Assembly (NCBI RefSeq): GCF_009915765.1
Contig: NZ_JAABLQ010000001.1
Location: 248,001 to 312,000 of the forward strand
From: Pannonibacter sp. XCT-53
Lineage (GTDB): Bacteria; Pseudomonadota; Alphaproteobacteria; Rhizobiales; Stappiaceae
Reading direction: 5' to 3'
Length of the DNA stretch: 64,000 bases
A program made the translations under genes and the position numbers. The stretch's first letter is position 1. Each line of letters begins with the position of its first letter. Below the pieces are notes generated by a model. The model was given only the letters and a program-made list of their open reading frames with translations, was not told the DNA's origin and did no database searches. Of this stretch, positions 54,349 to 62,609 are shown piece by piece.

Positions 54349-55344
54349 TCAGAGCAGGCTGCGCAGGTCCTCGATCCGGTCGTTGACCAGCCAGCCGTAA
54401 TAGTTCTCCTGGGGCCAGGTGCTGCCGGAGCGGCGGAACTGGGCCGCGCGGCCCCACGGATTGCCGAGATTGTAGAGCGTCGCCGTCAGGCCGGGATTGC
54501 CGGAAATGTCGACGCCGGCCACGGTCCGGTACGCCTCGATGGCATCCTGGATGATCGCGGCCATGTAGTGCAGCGAGATGTTGGGATCCATCGTTGCCTG
54601 ATAGATCTCGTTGGCATCCCGGGCCGTGAGCCGCGCGAACCGGCTCTCGCGGGCAACGCGATCCGTCATCTTCAGCACGGTCAGCGGGTTCAGCTGGCCA
54701 AGGCCGAAGCTCTGTCCGGCGAAGAGCGGCTGGAAGAAGGTCTCGTTGAGGTTGGTGCGCGGAAAGCGCTTGCCGTCGACCGTGCGGCCACGGAACGTGC
54801 TTTCCCAGACGCCCTCGTAGCAGGTCCACAGCGCGTTGCTGTCCTCCTGCCGGGCGGCGGTGTTGCACTCGGCAAACTGCGGCCGCAGGACGAAATCCGC
54901 CACATCCTCGCCGTCATACTGGAACCGGAGGCTGACGCCGGCATAGGCGAGCGCCTTGACGTAGTAGCTCTGCGCGCTGTCGAGCGAATCAAAGTTGTAG
55001 GTGTGTTCGCCGACGATCGCCCCGATCATGTGCAGCGGGTCGATGCCGTAGCGGGCCGAGACGCGCTTGATGTCGGCGATCAGGCTGCGGTCACGGCGCA
55101 GCACGGTAAGGACACGCTCGAACTTGGCATCGTAGGAGGATTTCAGCGCGGCCGTGCGGCGCGCCGAGGCAAAGGGAATGGCCGGCTGCTCCGCGTTGCG
55201 GTTGCCTTCCGGCACCACGCGGGCCCCGTCGGCGCGCGCAGGGCTGCTCACGGCGCAGGACAAGGCAATGCCCAGGGCTGCGAACAGGCTGGCAAGGGTC
55301 ACAGACAAGCGCCGTGCCGGGCGCGGATTTCCGGTCAATTCCAT
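54349..55344 (-). CDS. DUF1402 family secreted protein
   Basis: A 331-residue protein with a signal peptide (hydrophobic VTLASLFAALGIALSCAVSSPARA) and a globular domain matching DUF1402, a family found mostly in Hyphomicrobiales. Marked segments are RYGIDPLHMIGAIVGEHTYNF near residue 100, SFGLGQLNPLTVLKMTD near 215 and NISLHYMAAIIQDAIEAYR near 260. The Glu in IVGEHTYNF followed by GLGQLNP resembles the catalytic Glu and GLMQL motif of lytic transglycosylases, so a peptidoglycan-related fold is plausible. Function is unproven. Upstream ATGs at 55365 and 55374 are also possible. Confidence 0.85.
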   Translation of the reverse strand: MELTGNPRPARRLSVTLASLFAALGIALSCAVSSPARADGARVVPEGNRNAEQPAIPFASARRTAALKSSYDAKFERVLTVLRRDRSLIADIKRVSARYGIDPLHMIGAIVGEHTYNFDSLDSAQSYYVKALAYAGVSLRFQYDGEDVADFVLRPQFAECNTAARQEDSNALWTCYEGVWESTFRGRTVDGKRFPRTNLNETFFQPLFAGQSFGLGQLNPLTVLKMTDRVARESRFARLTARDANEIYQATMDPNISLHYMAAIIQDAIEAYRTVAGVDISGNPGLTATLYNLGNPWGRAAQFRRSGSTWPQENYYGWLVNDRIEDLRSLL

Positions 55345-55534
55345 TGCCTGACTCCAGGCCCCCATGGCCTGCACTTACACAGGGCTATGAGCAAACTTCA
55401 AGACGAAAACATGGCTTTTGGCCGACAAGTTTCAGCCATCCGGCAACAATTTCACACCTTGGCGAATCGAGCATGGGCCGGAGCCTAGGAACCACTGCCG
55501 CGAGGGAACTGGCAAGCGTCCGGAGAGCCGAATT

Positions 55535-55903
55535 TCATCTTTTTTCGGACCCGCGCCGGGCTGGCCCCATGCGCAGCTGGACCGACGCCGGCACGCCGAC
55601 CAGGGCGAGGAATTCCTGATGCCGTCGCAGCCCGCACAGCTCGCGCTGGATGATGACGTGCCAGAGGGCCTCGCCGGCCTCGTCGCGGCGCTGCTCGAGC
55701 CGCTCGAGCCGATGGGCGCGTTCGTCCTCGCCCGCCTCGGCAAGCCGCCGCTCCGCCGCCGCGAGCCGGTGCAGGGCCTCGTCCAGCTTGCCCGTCAGCC
55801 GGGCAAGGGTCGCGGCCTTCTCGGCCAGCACGTCCTGGCGCAGGGCGGCGGCAATCGGATCTTCCGGGTCGGGGGATCGCGAGGAGGGCGGGCGCAGGCT
55901 CAT
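55535..55903 (-). CDS. DUF6665-like hypothetical protein
   Basis: A 122-residue mostly helical protein with coiled-coil segments (LAEKAATLARLTGKLDEALHRL, EDERAHRLERLEQRRDEAGEALW) and a C-terminal IQRELCGLRRHQEFLALVGVPASV. The layout is what I recall of the small DUF6665 family of rhizobial relatives; I cannot confirm this. No function is known. It follows the MFS gene by 69 bp on the same strand and could be co-transcribed. Confidence 0.65.
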   Translation of the reverse strand: MSLRPPSSRSPDPEDPIAAALRQDVLAEKAATLARLTGKLDEALHRLAAAERRLAEAGEDERAHRLERLEQRRDEAGEALWHVIIQRELCGLRRHQEFLALVGVPASVQLRMGPARRGSEKR

Positions 55904-55972
55904 AGGGGGCAGCGGGGTGGTGAGGGATCGGGCACGCGGGACTTGGCAAGTGGGACTGGGCAAGCGGGACTG

Positions 55973-57307
55973 TCAGAGGGCCGGTCGGCCGGAACCGGGC
56001 ACCCCGTCCACGCCCGCCGCTGCATCCGGCGCAAGGGGGGCGGGGGCGAGAACCGGCATCATCTTCAGCAACCAGACCAGTGTGACCGCCTTCAGCAGGC
56101 AGGGCAAGGCGGCGTAGGCGAGGCTGAGCAGAAGCCCGCCCGTCTCGGTCAGGGCGCTGCCGGGGACGTAGCCGAGCAGGCCGAGCGTCGGCAGGACCAG
56201 CCCGGTGGCGAGGGCCAGCGCTGCCTTGGAGACGAAGGTCATCACGGAGTAGAGGCGGGAGGCCGCGTCCTGGGCCCGGTCGCGGGCGATGTGGTCGGCA
56301 AGGATCGCTGCCGGAAGGGCAAGGTCGGCGCCAAGCGCCAGGCCCGAGAGGATGCAGACCACCGCATAGGCCGTGACGTCGCCCGGACCGAGCAGGCTTG
56401 CCCAGACGAAGGTCGCGATCGCCAGTCCCATGGACAGGGCCCAGGCCTGCGGCTTGCCGAACCGGGCGGCAATGCGCGGCCAGAGCGCCATCGACAGCGC
56501 ACCGGACAGGAAATAGGCAAGCAGGAACAGCCCGGTCTGTGCTTCGGCCCCGATCCGGTCGCGGATGAAGAACATCACCAGCACGGCCGGGATGCTGCCG
56601 GCCACGGTGTTGGCGAGATAGAGGCCGAAGAACTGGCGCCGCCAGCGACCCGCCAGAACCTCGCGCCAGCCCACCCCGGCCTCGTCGGCAGCCGGGGCAT
56701 CCAGCTGTGCCCGGCGCAGCCAGCGCAGCAGCAGCAGCAGGCCCAGGGCGAGCAGCGGCAGATAGAGGAGCGCCAGCCGCTCGAAGGCGACGGCGCGCGG
56801 GTCACCAAAGGCCAGGACCGTGGGCGCCATGGCGGCCAGGAGCAGCCCGAGCAGGCCGAAGCCTTCGCGCCAGCTCGCGATGCGGGTCCGGTCGGCGTCG
56901 CTCGCATGCCAGAGGCCGCCGAGCGCCTGCAGGTTGATCGACACGACGGAAAACCCGGTGGTGCAGAGCAGGACCGCCGCTGCAAACCACAGCAGCGGCG
57001 CCGACCCCATCGGCGTGAACACCATCCAGAAGCCGCCACCCAGCATGAGGGCGCCGATCCACAGGATCAGCCCACGATGCGACGACCAGCGGTCGGACAG
57101 GCTGCCGATGAAGGGGTCCTGCACCGCGTCAATCAGCCGGAGGCCGAGCAGCACCGTGCCGAGGGCCGCGAGGCTGACGCCGAGGTCGGTGGCATAGAAG
57201 TCCGGCGCATGCAGGTAGACCGGCAGGCCGGCAAAGGCGAGCGGCAGGGCCATGGCACCGTAGGCCGCCATGGACCGGGCCGTGAGGGGGGCGGATGCGG
57301 AGGTCAT
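55973..57307 (-). CDS. MFS transporter of the GPH/MelB type
   Basis: A 444-residue transporter with 12 hydrophobic segments. The conserved early region AYGAMALPLAFAGLPVYLHAPDFYA and motif LRLIDAVQDPFIGSLSDRW near residue 57 identify the glycoside-pentoside-hexuronide branch of MFS, as does the later loop with LALGADLALPAAILADHI. In several proteobacteria a transporter of this kind accompanies cyclopropane/furan fatty-acid genes together with a chalcone-isomerase-like protein, as it does here. The substrate is unknown. Confidence 0.88.
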   Translation of the reverse strand: MTSASAPLTARSMAAYGAMALPLAFAGLPVYLHAPDFYATDLGVSLAALGTVLLGLRLIDAVQDPFIGSLSDRWSSHRGLILWIGALMLGGGFWMVFTPMGSAPLLWFAAAVLLCTTGFSVVSINLQALGGLWHASDADRTRIASWREGFGLLGLLLAAMAPTVLAFGDPRAVAFERLALLYLPLLALGLLLLLRWLRRAQLDAPAADEAGVGWREVLAGRWRRQFFGLYLANTVAGSIPAVLVMFFIRDRIGAEAQTGLFLLAYFLSGALSMALWPRIAARFGKPQAWALSMGLAIATFVWASLLGPGDVTAYAVVCILSGLALGADLALPAAILADHIARDRAQDAASRLYSVMTFVSKAALALATGLVLPTLGLLGYVPGSALTETGGLLLSLAYAALPCLLKAVTLVWLLKMMPVLAPAPLAPDAAAGVDGVPGSGRPAL

Positions 57308-57396
57308 GTGCGGTCGGGTCCAGAACTTGGGTGCGATGGCCGCCGCAGGCGGCCCGGCCCGCGCCCGCAGGTCTCAGACCGGGCGCGGACAGCGGC

Positions 57397-57948
57397 TCAG
57401 GGGCGCAAACCGGTGAGGCGGGCGCGCAGGTCCGGGTCCTGGGTGTTGTTGCCCAGCCAGATGGCGAAGAAGCGGCGCGTGAACTCCTGGTCGGCGATGG
57501 TCCCGATCTTCCGGCCGTTCTTGTAGAAGACGGTCTTGCCCGAGGTATCGCGCACGCCGGTGATGGAATCGCCGGAGGCGACATTCGGGAAGATGCGCTG
57601 CATCTCGGCGTACCACGCCTGCAGCTTCGCCTCGTCGGAGAAGCCCTGCCGGCGGATCTCGTCCACGGACCGTTCCGCAATCGCATCACCGGAGAAGCGG
57701 CGCAGGTAGGTCAGCTTGAGGGCAAAGGGCCGGGAGGCCGAGTAGCGCCCCGACGGCGCATAGAGTTCGGCGTCGAAGATCCGGAAGCCGAGGAAGGTGA
57801 GGCGTCCCTTGCCGACCAGTTCGGCCGCCGGCACGAGCTGGCTTGCCGGCCCCAGATCGGCGCGCGCGGCCGGCGGCAGCGCGAGGCAGACGGCGGCCAG
57901 AACAGTCACCGCCAGGGAAAGGGTCTGCAGTCGGCTGAGGACGGTCAT
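57397..57948 (-). CDS. Chalcone isomerase-like secreted protein
   Basis: A 183-residue protein with a signal peptide (residues 1-30, ending ARA) and a chalcone-isomerase-like fold: LVGKGRLTFLGFRIFDAELYAPSGRY near residue 45 (shown in part), FALKLTYLRRFSGDAIAERSVDEI, and the C-terminal FTRRFFAIWLGNNTQDPDL. Bacterial members usually lack isomerase activity and may bind fatty acids. It precedes the GPH-type transporter by 89 bp on the same strand, consistent with an operon. Confidence 0.88.
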   Translation of the reverse strand: MTVLSRLQTLSLAVTVLAAVCLALPPAARADLGPASQLVPAAELVGKGRLTFLGFRIFDAELYAPSGRYSASRPFALKLTYLRRFSGDAIAERSVDEIRRQGFSDEAKLQAWYAEMQRIFPNVASGDSITGVRDTSGKTVFYKNGRKIGTIADQEFTRRFFAIWLGNNTQDPDLRARLTGLRP

Positions 57949-58012
57949 GATGCCTCCGGTAAATGCATTGTCCAGTTTGCGATTTACGCCGAGGCAGGCA
58001 AGACGGATTTGT

Positions 58013-58041
58013 GATCACCCGGCTGTGAAGGCCGGGTGATC
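58013..58041 (-). terminator. 11-bp hairpin after the solute-binding protein gene
   Basis: GATCACCCGGC (58013-58023) and GCCGGGTGATC (58031-58041) are exact complements around a 7-nt loop. It lies 26 bp beyond the stop of the minus-strand solute-binding protein gene. No T-tract follows, so the strength as a terminator is uncertain. Confidence 0.6.
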
Positions 58042-58066
58042 GGACGGGACAAGCGGGGAGACCGGG

Positions 58067-58780
58067 TCAGAGACCGCTGTTGAAGGCATCGCGGGCGGCG
58101 CGACCGGCGTCGGAATTCTTGAAGCAGACATGCAGGCCATGTTCCTTCAGCAGCACCTCGTTGAAGGTCAGCTTGCCGGCCACGGCGGCAACCTGCGGAT
58201 CGGTCTTGGCCAGATGCTCGAACACGAGCCGGTCGACGACGGCGGCATCCGTCCGGCCGCCAGCGGCCTTCAGGATGTTCTGGCTGTCGCTTTCAGCTTC
58301 ATCGACCTTGATCTCGCCCTTGGCGACCATGGCGTCGAACTGTTCCTCGTTGTTGTACCCACGCACCACGCCGATCTTGTAGGCCTTCAGGTCCTCGTGG
58401 GTTTTCCACGTGATCGGCTTGGTCGCCAGCTGCACGAAGCCAACAGGGCTGACGCCGAAGGACTTCGAGAACAGGCAGCGCGAGCCACCCTTCTCGGCGT
58501 CGGCATCCGCCGAATAGTACTCCGGGAACACACCGATCCAGGCGGGATCCTCCGCCGCCATCTTCACCGCGCGGTTCCACGGAAAGACCGTGGCGTCGGC
58601 CGTGTGGCCGGCCTTGGCGAAGGCGGCCTTGACCGCATCGGTGCTGGGACCGCTGCCGTCTGCCATCACGTAAGGCGGCCATTCCAGGGTCGTCAGCTTG
58701 AAGGTTTCGGCGGAGGCCGGAAGCGAAAAGGCCACGAGCAGGGCTGCTGCGACACCGGTCTTGAGGCTGGTCAACGGCAT
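58067..58780 (-). CDS. Periplasmic solute-binding protein, family 3 (orphan)
   Basis: A 237-residue periplasmic protein. The signal peptide ends at LPASA near residue 24. The mature part is a type II binding-protein fold: FKLTTLEWPPYVMADGSG near 27 (the typical first strand and loop), FPWNRAVKMA near 66, KIGVVRGYNNEEQFD near 136 and DAAVVDRLVFEH near 178. This is the SBP_bac_3 family, which binds amino acids or related small acids. No permease or ATPase gene is adjacent, so it either serves a transporter encoded elsewhere or acts as a sensor. Cys residues near 103 and 221 may form a disulfide. Confidence 0.88.
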   Translation of the reverse strand: MPLTSLKTGVAAALLVAFSLPASAETFKLTTLEWPPYVMADGSGPSTDAVKAAFAKAGHTADATVFPWNRAVKMAAEDPAWIGVFPEYYSADADAEKGGSRCLFSKSFGVSPVGFVQLATKPITWKTHEDLKAYKIGVVRGYNNEEQFDAMVAKGEIKVDEAESDSQNILKAAGGRTDAAVVDRLVFEHLAKTDPQVAAVAGKLTFNEVLLKEHGLHVCFKNSDAGRAARDAFNSGL

Positions 58781-59145
58781 GAAATTGTCCCCTTTGTAAC
58801 GTCCTGCGGGTGAGCGGTCGCATCGTCTGCATCCTGCGGTTTCTGGTTCTGCCGCAGCAACGATGCCGTCATCCTTTACGTTAATGGAGACCTGTTAAGC
58901 TTCTGCAAATCCTGCTTCGTCAATTGCGGCAAAAGATCTGATCAATTTGCAATCATCTGCGACATCCGTAAGCAAGAGCGGTTTGTTTCGCGGCTAACAA
59001 CAGCGGGCTTGCTTGCGGCATGCGTCCGTCTGGTGTCCTCGTTTTGCCGCAAGGCGCTGCCTGGCGTGATCAAAGGCCGTTGAACAGACCGTCGCAATCG
59101 ATTTCCTGCCTCCCTTTTGACGGGAATCGCCGGTATGGATGACGC
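58781..59145. other. Divergent intergenic region, 365 bp
   Basis: No gene is seen between the solute-binding protein and DUF930 genes. An AT-rich section around 58870-58990 (with TTACGTTAATGG and TTAACAACAG-type words nearby) is the likely promoter zone. Nothing resembling a known operator is recognised. Confidence 0.4.
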
Positions 59146-60621
59146 ATGGACGAGCAGACGGTCAGCAGCGGGATCCGGTTTGGCGGGGCGGTCGTGGCTT
59201 CGCTGGTCCTGCATATCGTGCTGGCCGGTCTGATCCTTGCAGGCGCCCCGAGCTTCCTGCCAAGCCCCCCGCAGACGGTGGTGGACGTGACGCTGGTGGC
59301 GCCGCCGGAGTTGCCCCAGCCAGAGCCCTCCCAGCCCGAACAGCCGCAGCCCGAGCCGCAGCAACCAGACCAGCCGCAACCGGAACAGCCGGCACCGCCA
59401 CCCGCTCCGGCCCCTGAAGCGGTCCCAGAGGCGGTCCCAGAAGCGACCGCGCCGCCGGCCCCTCCTGTTCCGGATCCTGCGCCGGTCGATCCTGCCCCGG
59501 CGCCCGTGGAACAGCCGCAGGCCGAGCCGCAGCCGCAGGCCGCAACTGCCCCGTTGCCGGTCCTGGTGCCCGTGGTCGAATTCGGCGAGGAGGACAGCGG
59601 GCCGGAGGCACAGGCCGACGGCAGCGCGGCCGCAGCGCCGCAGGCGGAGGCATCCGAGGACGCAGGGCTGTCCGCGCCGGAGACCGTGACTGCCGATGCC
59701 GCAGCCGCCGAAGAGGGGGGAGCTGGCGGCGGTGCTGCGGGAGATGGGACCGCGAGAGAGGGAGAGGCGGGCGATGGGGAGGCCGGACCGGACGGTCCCG
59801 AGGCCGTCGCCGATCCCGTCGCCGATCCCGTCGCCGAGGCGGGAGCCGAGGCGGCAGACGAGGGAGCACCTGACGCATCCCCTGGTGCCGGGGCTGAAGT
59901 CTCCGAGGCCTCGCCGGAGGCCCGCGTCGAGGATCCTACGGTTGCCGAGGCCGCCGCTGATCCCGAGGCGCCCGCAGCTCCGGCGGCGGGGGCAATCGGC
60001 GCGGTTGCAGCGCGCCCGGGGGACCGCCCCGAGCTGCAGGAAAGCCCCGCCGACGGGCCGGGACTGTTGCCGGATCCCGAAGCGGCGTCGACCCTGGTCG
60101 GGCCGCTGATGGCCGCGGCCCCACCGAAGCCGAAGCCGCCCGTATCCGGGCGGCAGACCGCCTCTGCCGAGGCGACACCGCCACCGGGAGCAATCCGTCC
60201 GGGCCGGGCAGGCTCGGGTGAGGGAACTGGCTCCGGTTCTGGGTCTGGGGTGCTGGCTGAGCTGAGCCCCAGTCGCCGTCTCTTTTCCAACACGCTGTCG
60301 GGCGATTCCCGTGCGAGGACAGCCATGCGCGGCATGCCGCGCGAGCAGCGGGCGGACCTCCTGTGCATGACCGAACTGCGGGCACAGCTTCGAGCTGCCT
60401 CGCGGACCTATGATCCGGAGATCCTGCCCACATTCCGCCTGCGGGCCGGCACCATCCTGGCGACCGAGCGGGCCGGCTTCCGGGCTGGCGGCTACTGGTA
60501 CGATGTCGCCTTCCGCTGCGAGATGGACGAGGGCATTACCCGGGTGGTGGCCTTTGCCTTCAAGGTGCGCGGCGCCGTGCCGCGTGGCGAATGGGCCGCC
60601 CGGGGCTTTCCCGCCGACTGA
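59146..60621 (+). CDS. DUF930 protein with TonB-like proline/acidic linker
   Basis: A 491-residue single-pass membrane protein. Residues about 13-33 form one helix (GGAVVASLVLHIVLAGLILA), followed by about 330 residues of low-complexity linker: first a PEPxQPEQPQ-type proline-rich tract like TonB, then an Ala/Glu/Gly-rich acidic part. The C-terminal 115 residues are the DUF930 domain (SRRLFSNTLSG, MPREQRADLLCMTELRAQL, WYDVAFRCEMDEG). The layout (short cytosolic N-terminus, helix, long extended periplasmic spacer, small end domain) is TonB-like in shape, but no ExbB/ExbD genes are near. Function is unknown. Confidence 0.88.
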   Translation: MDEQTVSSGIRFGGAVVASLVLHIVLAGLILAGAPSFLPSPPQTVVDVTLVAPPELPQPEPSQPEQPQPEPQQPDQPQPEQPAPPPAPAPEAVPEAVPEATAPPAPPVPDPAPVDPAPAPVEQPQAEPQPQAATAPLPVLVPVVEFGEEDSGPEAQADGSAAAAPQAEASEDAGLSAPETVTADAAAAEEGGAGGGAAGDGTAREGEAGDGEAGPDGPEAVADPVADPVAEAGAEAADEGAPDASPGAGAEVSEASPEARVEDPTVAEAAADPEAPAAPAAGAIGAVAARPGDRPELQESPADGPGLLPDPEAASTLVGPLMAAAPPKPKPPVSGRQTASAEATPPPGAIRPGRAGSGEGTGSGSGSGVLAELSPSRRLFSNTLSGDSRARTAMRGMPREQRADLLCMTELRAQLRAASRTYDPEILPTFRLRAGTILATERAGFRAGGYWYDVAFRCEMDEGITRVVAFAFKVRGAVPRGEWAARGFPAD

Positions 60622-60639
60622 GACGGCTCCGCCGCCCGG

Positions 60640-61791
60640 TCAGCCGAGCCGCTGGAGCACCGCCCGCAGCAACAGGTTGGCGGCGGGTGCGATGAGGGCA
60701 TCCGGGAAGTCGTAATCCGGATTGTGCAGGGCGGGGCGGGTCTCGCCGGCCCCCAGGAACACCATGGCCGACGGGCACAGGGCGCCGAAGCGCCCGAAAT
60801 CCTCCGAGGCCCGCATGGGCAGGGAGCCCGCCGACCACGGGATGCCCTCGGCGTCCAGGGCGGCTGCCAGCACCGCGACCGCCTCCGGCGCGTTCTCGCA
60901 GTGATGGAAGATGTCATGCCAGGTCATCGCAAGGCCGAGGCCGGCCTGCTCTGCAACCTGACGCGCGAGCCCTTCTGCTGACGCGCAGAGATCCGCCATG
61001 CCCGCATCGGTCAGCGTGCGCAGGGTGACCCAGATCTCTGCCGCGCCCGGCGCGATGCCGAAGGCCGGCTCGCCCAGGCGGGCGTGGGTCACCGTGACGA
61101 GGCGGAAGCCTTGATCCGCCTGCGTGCCGCAGGACAGGGCGGTGAGGGCCGGCATCAGCCCGGCCACCGCCTGCATCGGCGAGACGCCGGTCTCGGGCTG
61201 CGAGGCATGGGCTGTCCTGCCGGTCAGCTGCAGCCGGAGCCCGCGCGAGGCACAGTTGACCGGTCCCGCCTTCAGCTCCGCATGGCCAAGCGCCAGGCCC
61301 GGCATGTTATGCAGCGACAGCGCCATGTCCGGCCGCAGAGGGGCAAAGGCCGGGTCGGCGATGACGGCGGCGGCCCCCGAGCCGTCTTCCTCGGCCGGCT
61401 GGAACAGCAGCACCACGCGGCCGCGCGCCGGGCGGGCGCGGGCAAGGGCTGTCGCGACTGCCGTCAGGATGGTGGCGTGTCCGTCATGGCCGCACAGATG
61501 GCCCTTGCCGGGGATCCGGGAGCGATGGGCCGCGGTGCTGTGCTCCTCGATCGGCAGGGCATCCAGCTCGCAGCGCAGCAGCAGCGTCTCCCCCGGGGCG
61601 GCGCCCGCATAGACTGCGGCCACCCCGTGCCCGCCGAGGCCGGTCAGCAGGGCGTCCGGTCGGGCATGGTCGCGCAGGAAGTCCGCCACCCGGCGCGCCG
61701 TCTCGCGCTCCTCGCCCGAAACCTCCGGATGCTGGTGCAGCGCGTGGCGCAGGGCGACGAGGCGAGGCAGGTCTTCGGCCGGGAGAAACAT
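60640..61791 (-). CDS. M20-family amidohydrolase (hippurate hydrolase-like)
   Basis: A 383-residue M20D metallo-hydrolase. The amidohydrolase start LRHALHQHPEVSGEERETA near residue 18, the metal-ligand motif LCGHDGHATIL near 98, the catalytic PAEEDGSGA near 133 and LSLHNMPG near 162 are clear, as is the C-terminal ASEDFGRFG. Such enzymes remove acyl groups from amino acids (N-acyl-amino acid, hippurate or IAA-amide hydrolysis). The chosen start MFLPAEDL is the first giving normal length. It lies 59 bp downstream of the argO-like gene on the same strand, so release of an amino acid and its export may be linked. Confidence 0.9.
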   Translation of the reverse strand: MFLPAEDLPRLVALRHALHQHPEVSGEERETARRVADFLRDHARPDALLTGLGGHGVAAVYAGAAPGETLLLRCELDALPIEEHSTAAHRSRIPGKGHLCGHDGHATILTAVATALARARPARGRVVLLFQPAEEDGSGAAAVIADPAFAPLRPDMALSLHNMPGLALGHAELKAGPVNCASRGLRLQLTGRTAHASQPETGVSPMQAVAGLMPALTALSCGTQADQGFRLVTVTHARLGEPAFGIAPGAAEIWVTLRTLTDAGMADLCASAEGLARQVAEQAGLGLAMTWHDIFHHCENAPEAVAVLAAALDAEGIPWSAGSLPMRASEDFGRFGALCPSAMVFLGAGETRPALHNPDYDFPDALIAPAANLLLRAVLQRLG

Positions 61792-61850
61792 GTCGGACCT
61801 TTGCGGGACGGATCGGAGGCGACCGATCTGAGCGCAAATCCCGTCCGGGC

Positions 61851-62450
61851 TCAAGCCACCAGTTTGGCTGCGAGCAGGACCATCACCACGGCGATCACGC
61901 CGTCAAGGATGCGCCAGGCGGAGGGCCGGGCAAACAGCGGGGCGAGCAGACGCGCCCCGTAGCCGAGCGCGAAGAAGAAGAGGAAGGAGCCGGCGGCCGC
62001 CCCCGCACCGAAGGCGGCCTCCGCACCGGGGTACTGGCTGGCGACCGATCCGATCAGCAGCACCGTGTCCAGATAGACATGCGGGTTGAGGAAGGTGAAG
62101 GCGAGCAAGGTGGCCAGCGTGGCAGCGAGGCCCTGGGTCTGGTCCGTCGCGAGCGCCAGCGCATTGCCGCCGCGCCAGGCCGAGAGGAGGCTGCGCAAGC
62201 CGTAGGCCAGCAGAAAGGCCGCCCCGCCATAGCGCAGCACCGGCTCGAAGCCCGGCAGCGCCTCGTTGATCGCGGACAGGGCGACGACGCCCAGCGTGAT
62301 CAGCAGCGCGTCGCTGAGGGCGCATGTGAGGCAGACCGCCAGCACATGTTGCCGCCGCAAGCCCTGACGCAGGACAAAGGCGTTCTGCGCGCCGATGGCG
62401 ACGATCAGCGACAGGCTGAGGAGCAGGCCATTGACGGCGGCGACGATCAT
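61851..62450 (-). CDS. LysE/ArgO-family amino-acid exporter
   Basis: A 199-residue six-helix exporter. The motif VAIGAQNAFVLRQGLRRQH near residue 17 is diagnostic of ArgO/LysE arginine and lysine exporters, and NPHVYLDTVLLIGS near 121 is the family's second motif. It is divergent from an ArgP-type LysR gene, the standard arrangement for ArgP-controlled argO. This strongly suggests export of arginine, lysine or an analogue such as canavanine. Confidence 0.9.
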   Translation of the reverse strand: MIVAAVNGLLLSLSLIVAIGAQNAFVLRQGLRRQHVLAVCLTCALSDALLITLGVVALSAINEALPGFEPVLRYGGAAFLLAYGLRSLLSAWRGGNALALATDQTQGLAATLATLLAFTFLNPHVYLDTVLLIGSVASQYPGAEAAFGAGAAAGSFLFFFALGYGARLLAPLFARPSAWRILDGVIAVVMVLLAAKLVA

Positions 62451-62609
62451 GCGGAACTCCCGGGCACGGACAGGACAGGACGGGACACGACAGGCAGGGA
62501 CGGGCCAGGGCCTGCGGCAGAGGCCGCGACCGGCAGGCCCGGAGCCCGTGGTACTTGCGCGTCGTCGATCAGTGAAGCTAAATATTCTGAACGAAGATTA
62601 GAGTTTCTA
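62451..62609. promoter_or_regulatory. Divergent control region of the argO-like and argP-like genes
   Basis: This 159-bp gap begins with repeated ACAGGACGGGACA-like words (about 62465-62510) and ends with an AT-rich stretch (GAAGCTAAATATTCTGAACG and onward, about 62573-62605) next to the LysR start. By analogy with argO-argP pairs the regulator should bind here, but no specific operator can be read off. Confidence 0.45.

Noticed and set aside
55418..57526. A 702-codon plus-strand frame opposite the MFS gene
   Set aside because: Gln/Gly/Arg-rich shadow of a 12-helix transporter on the minus strand.
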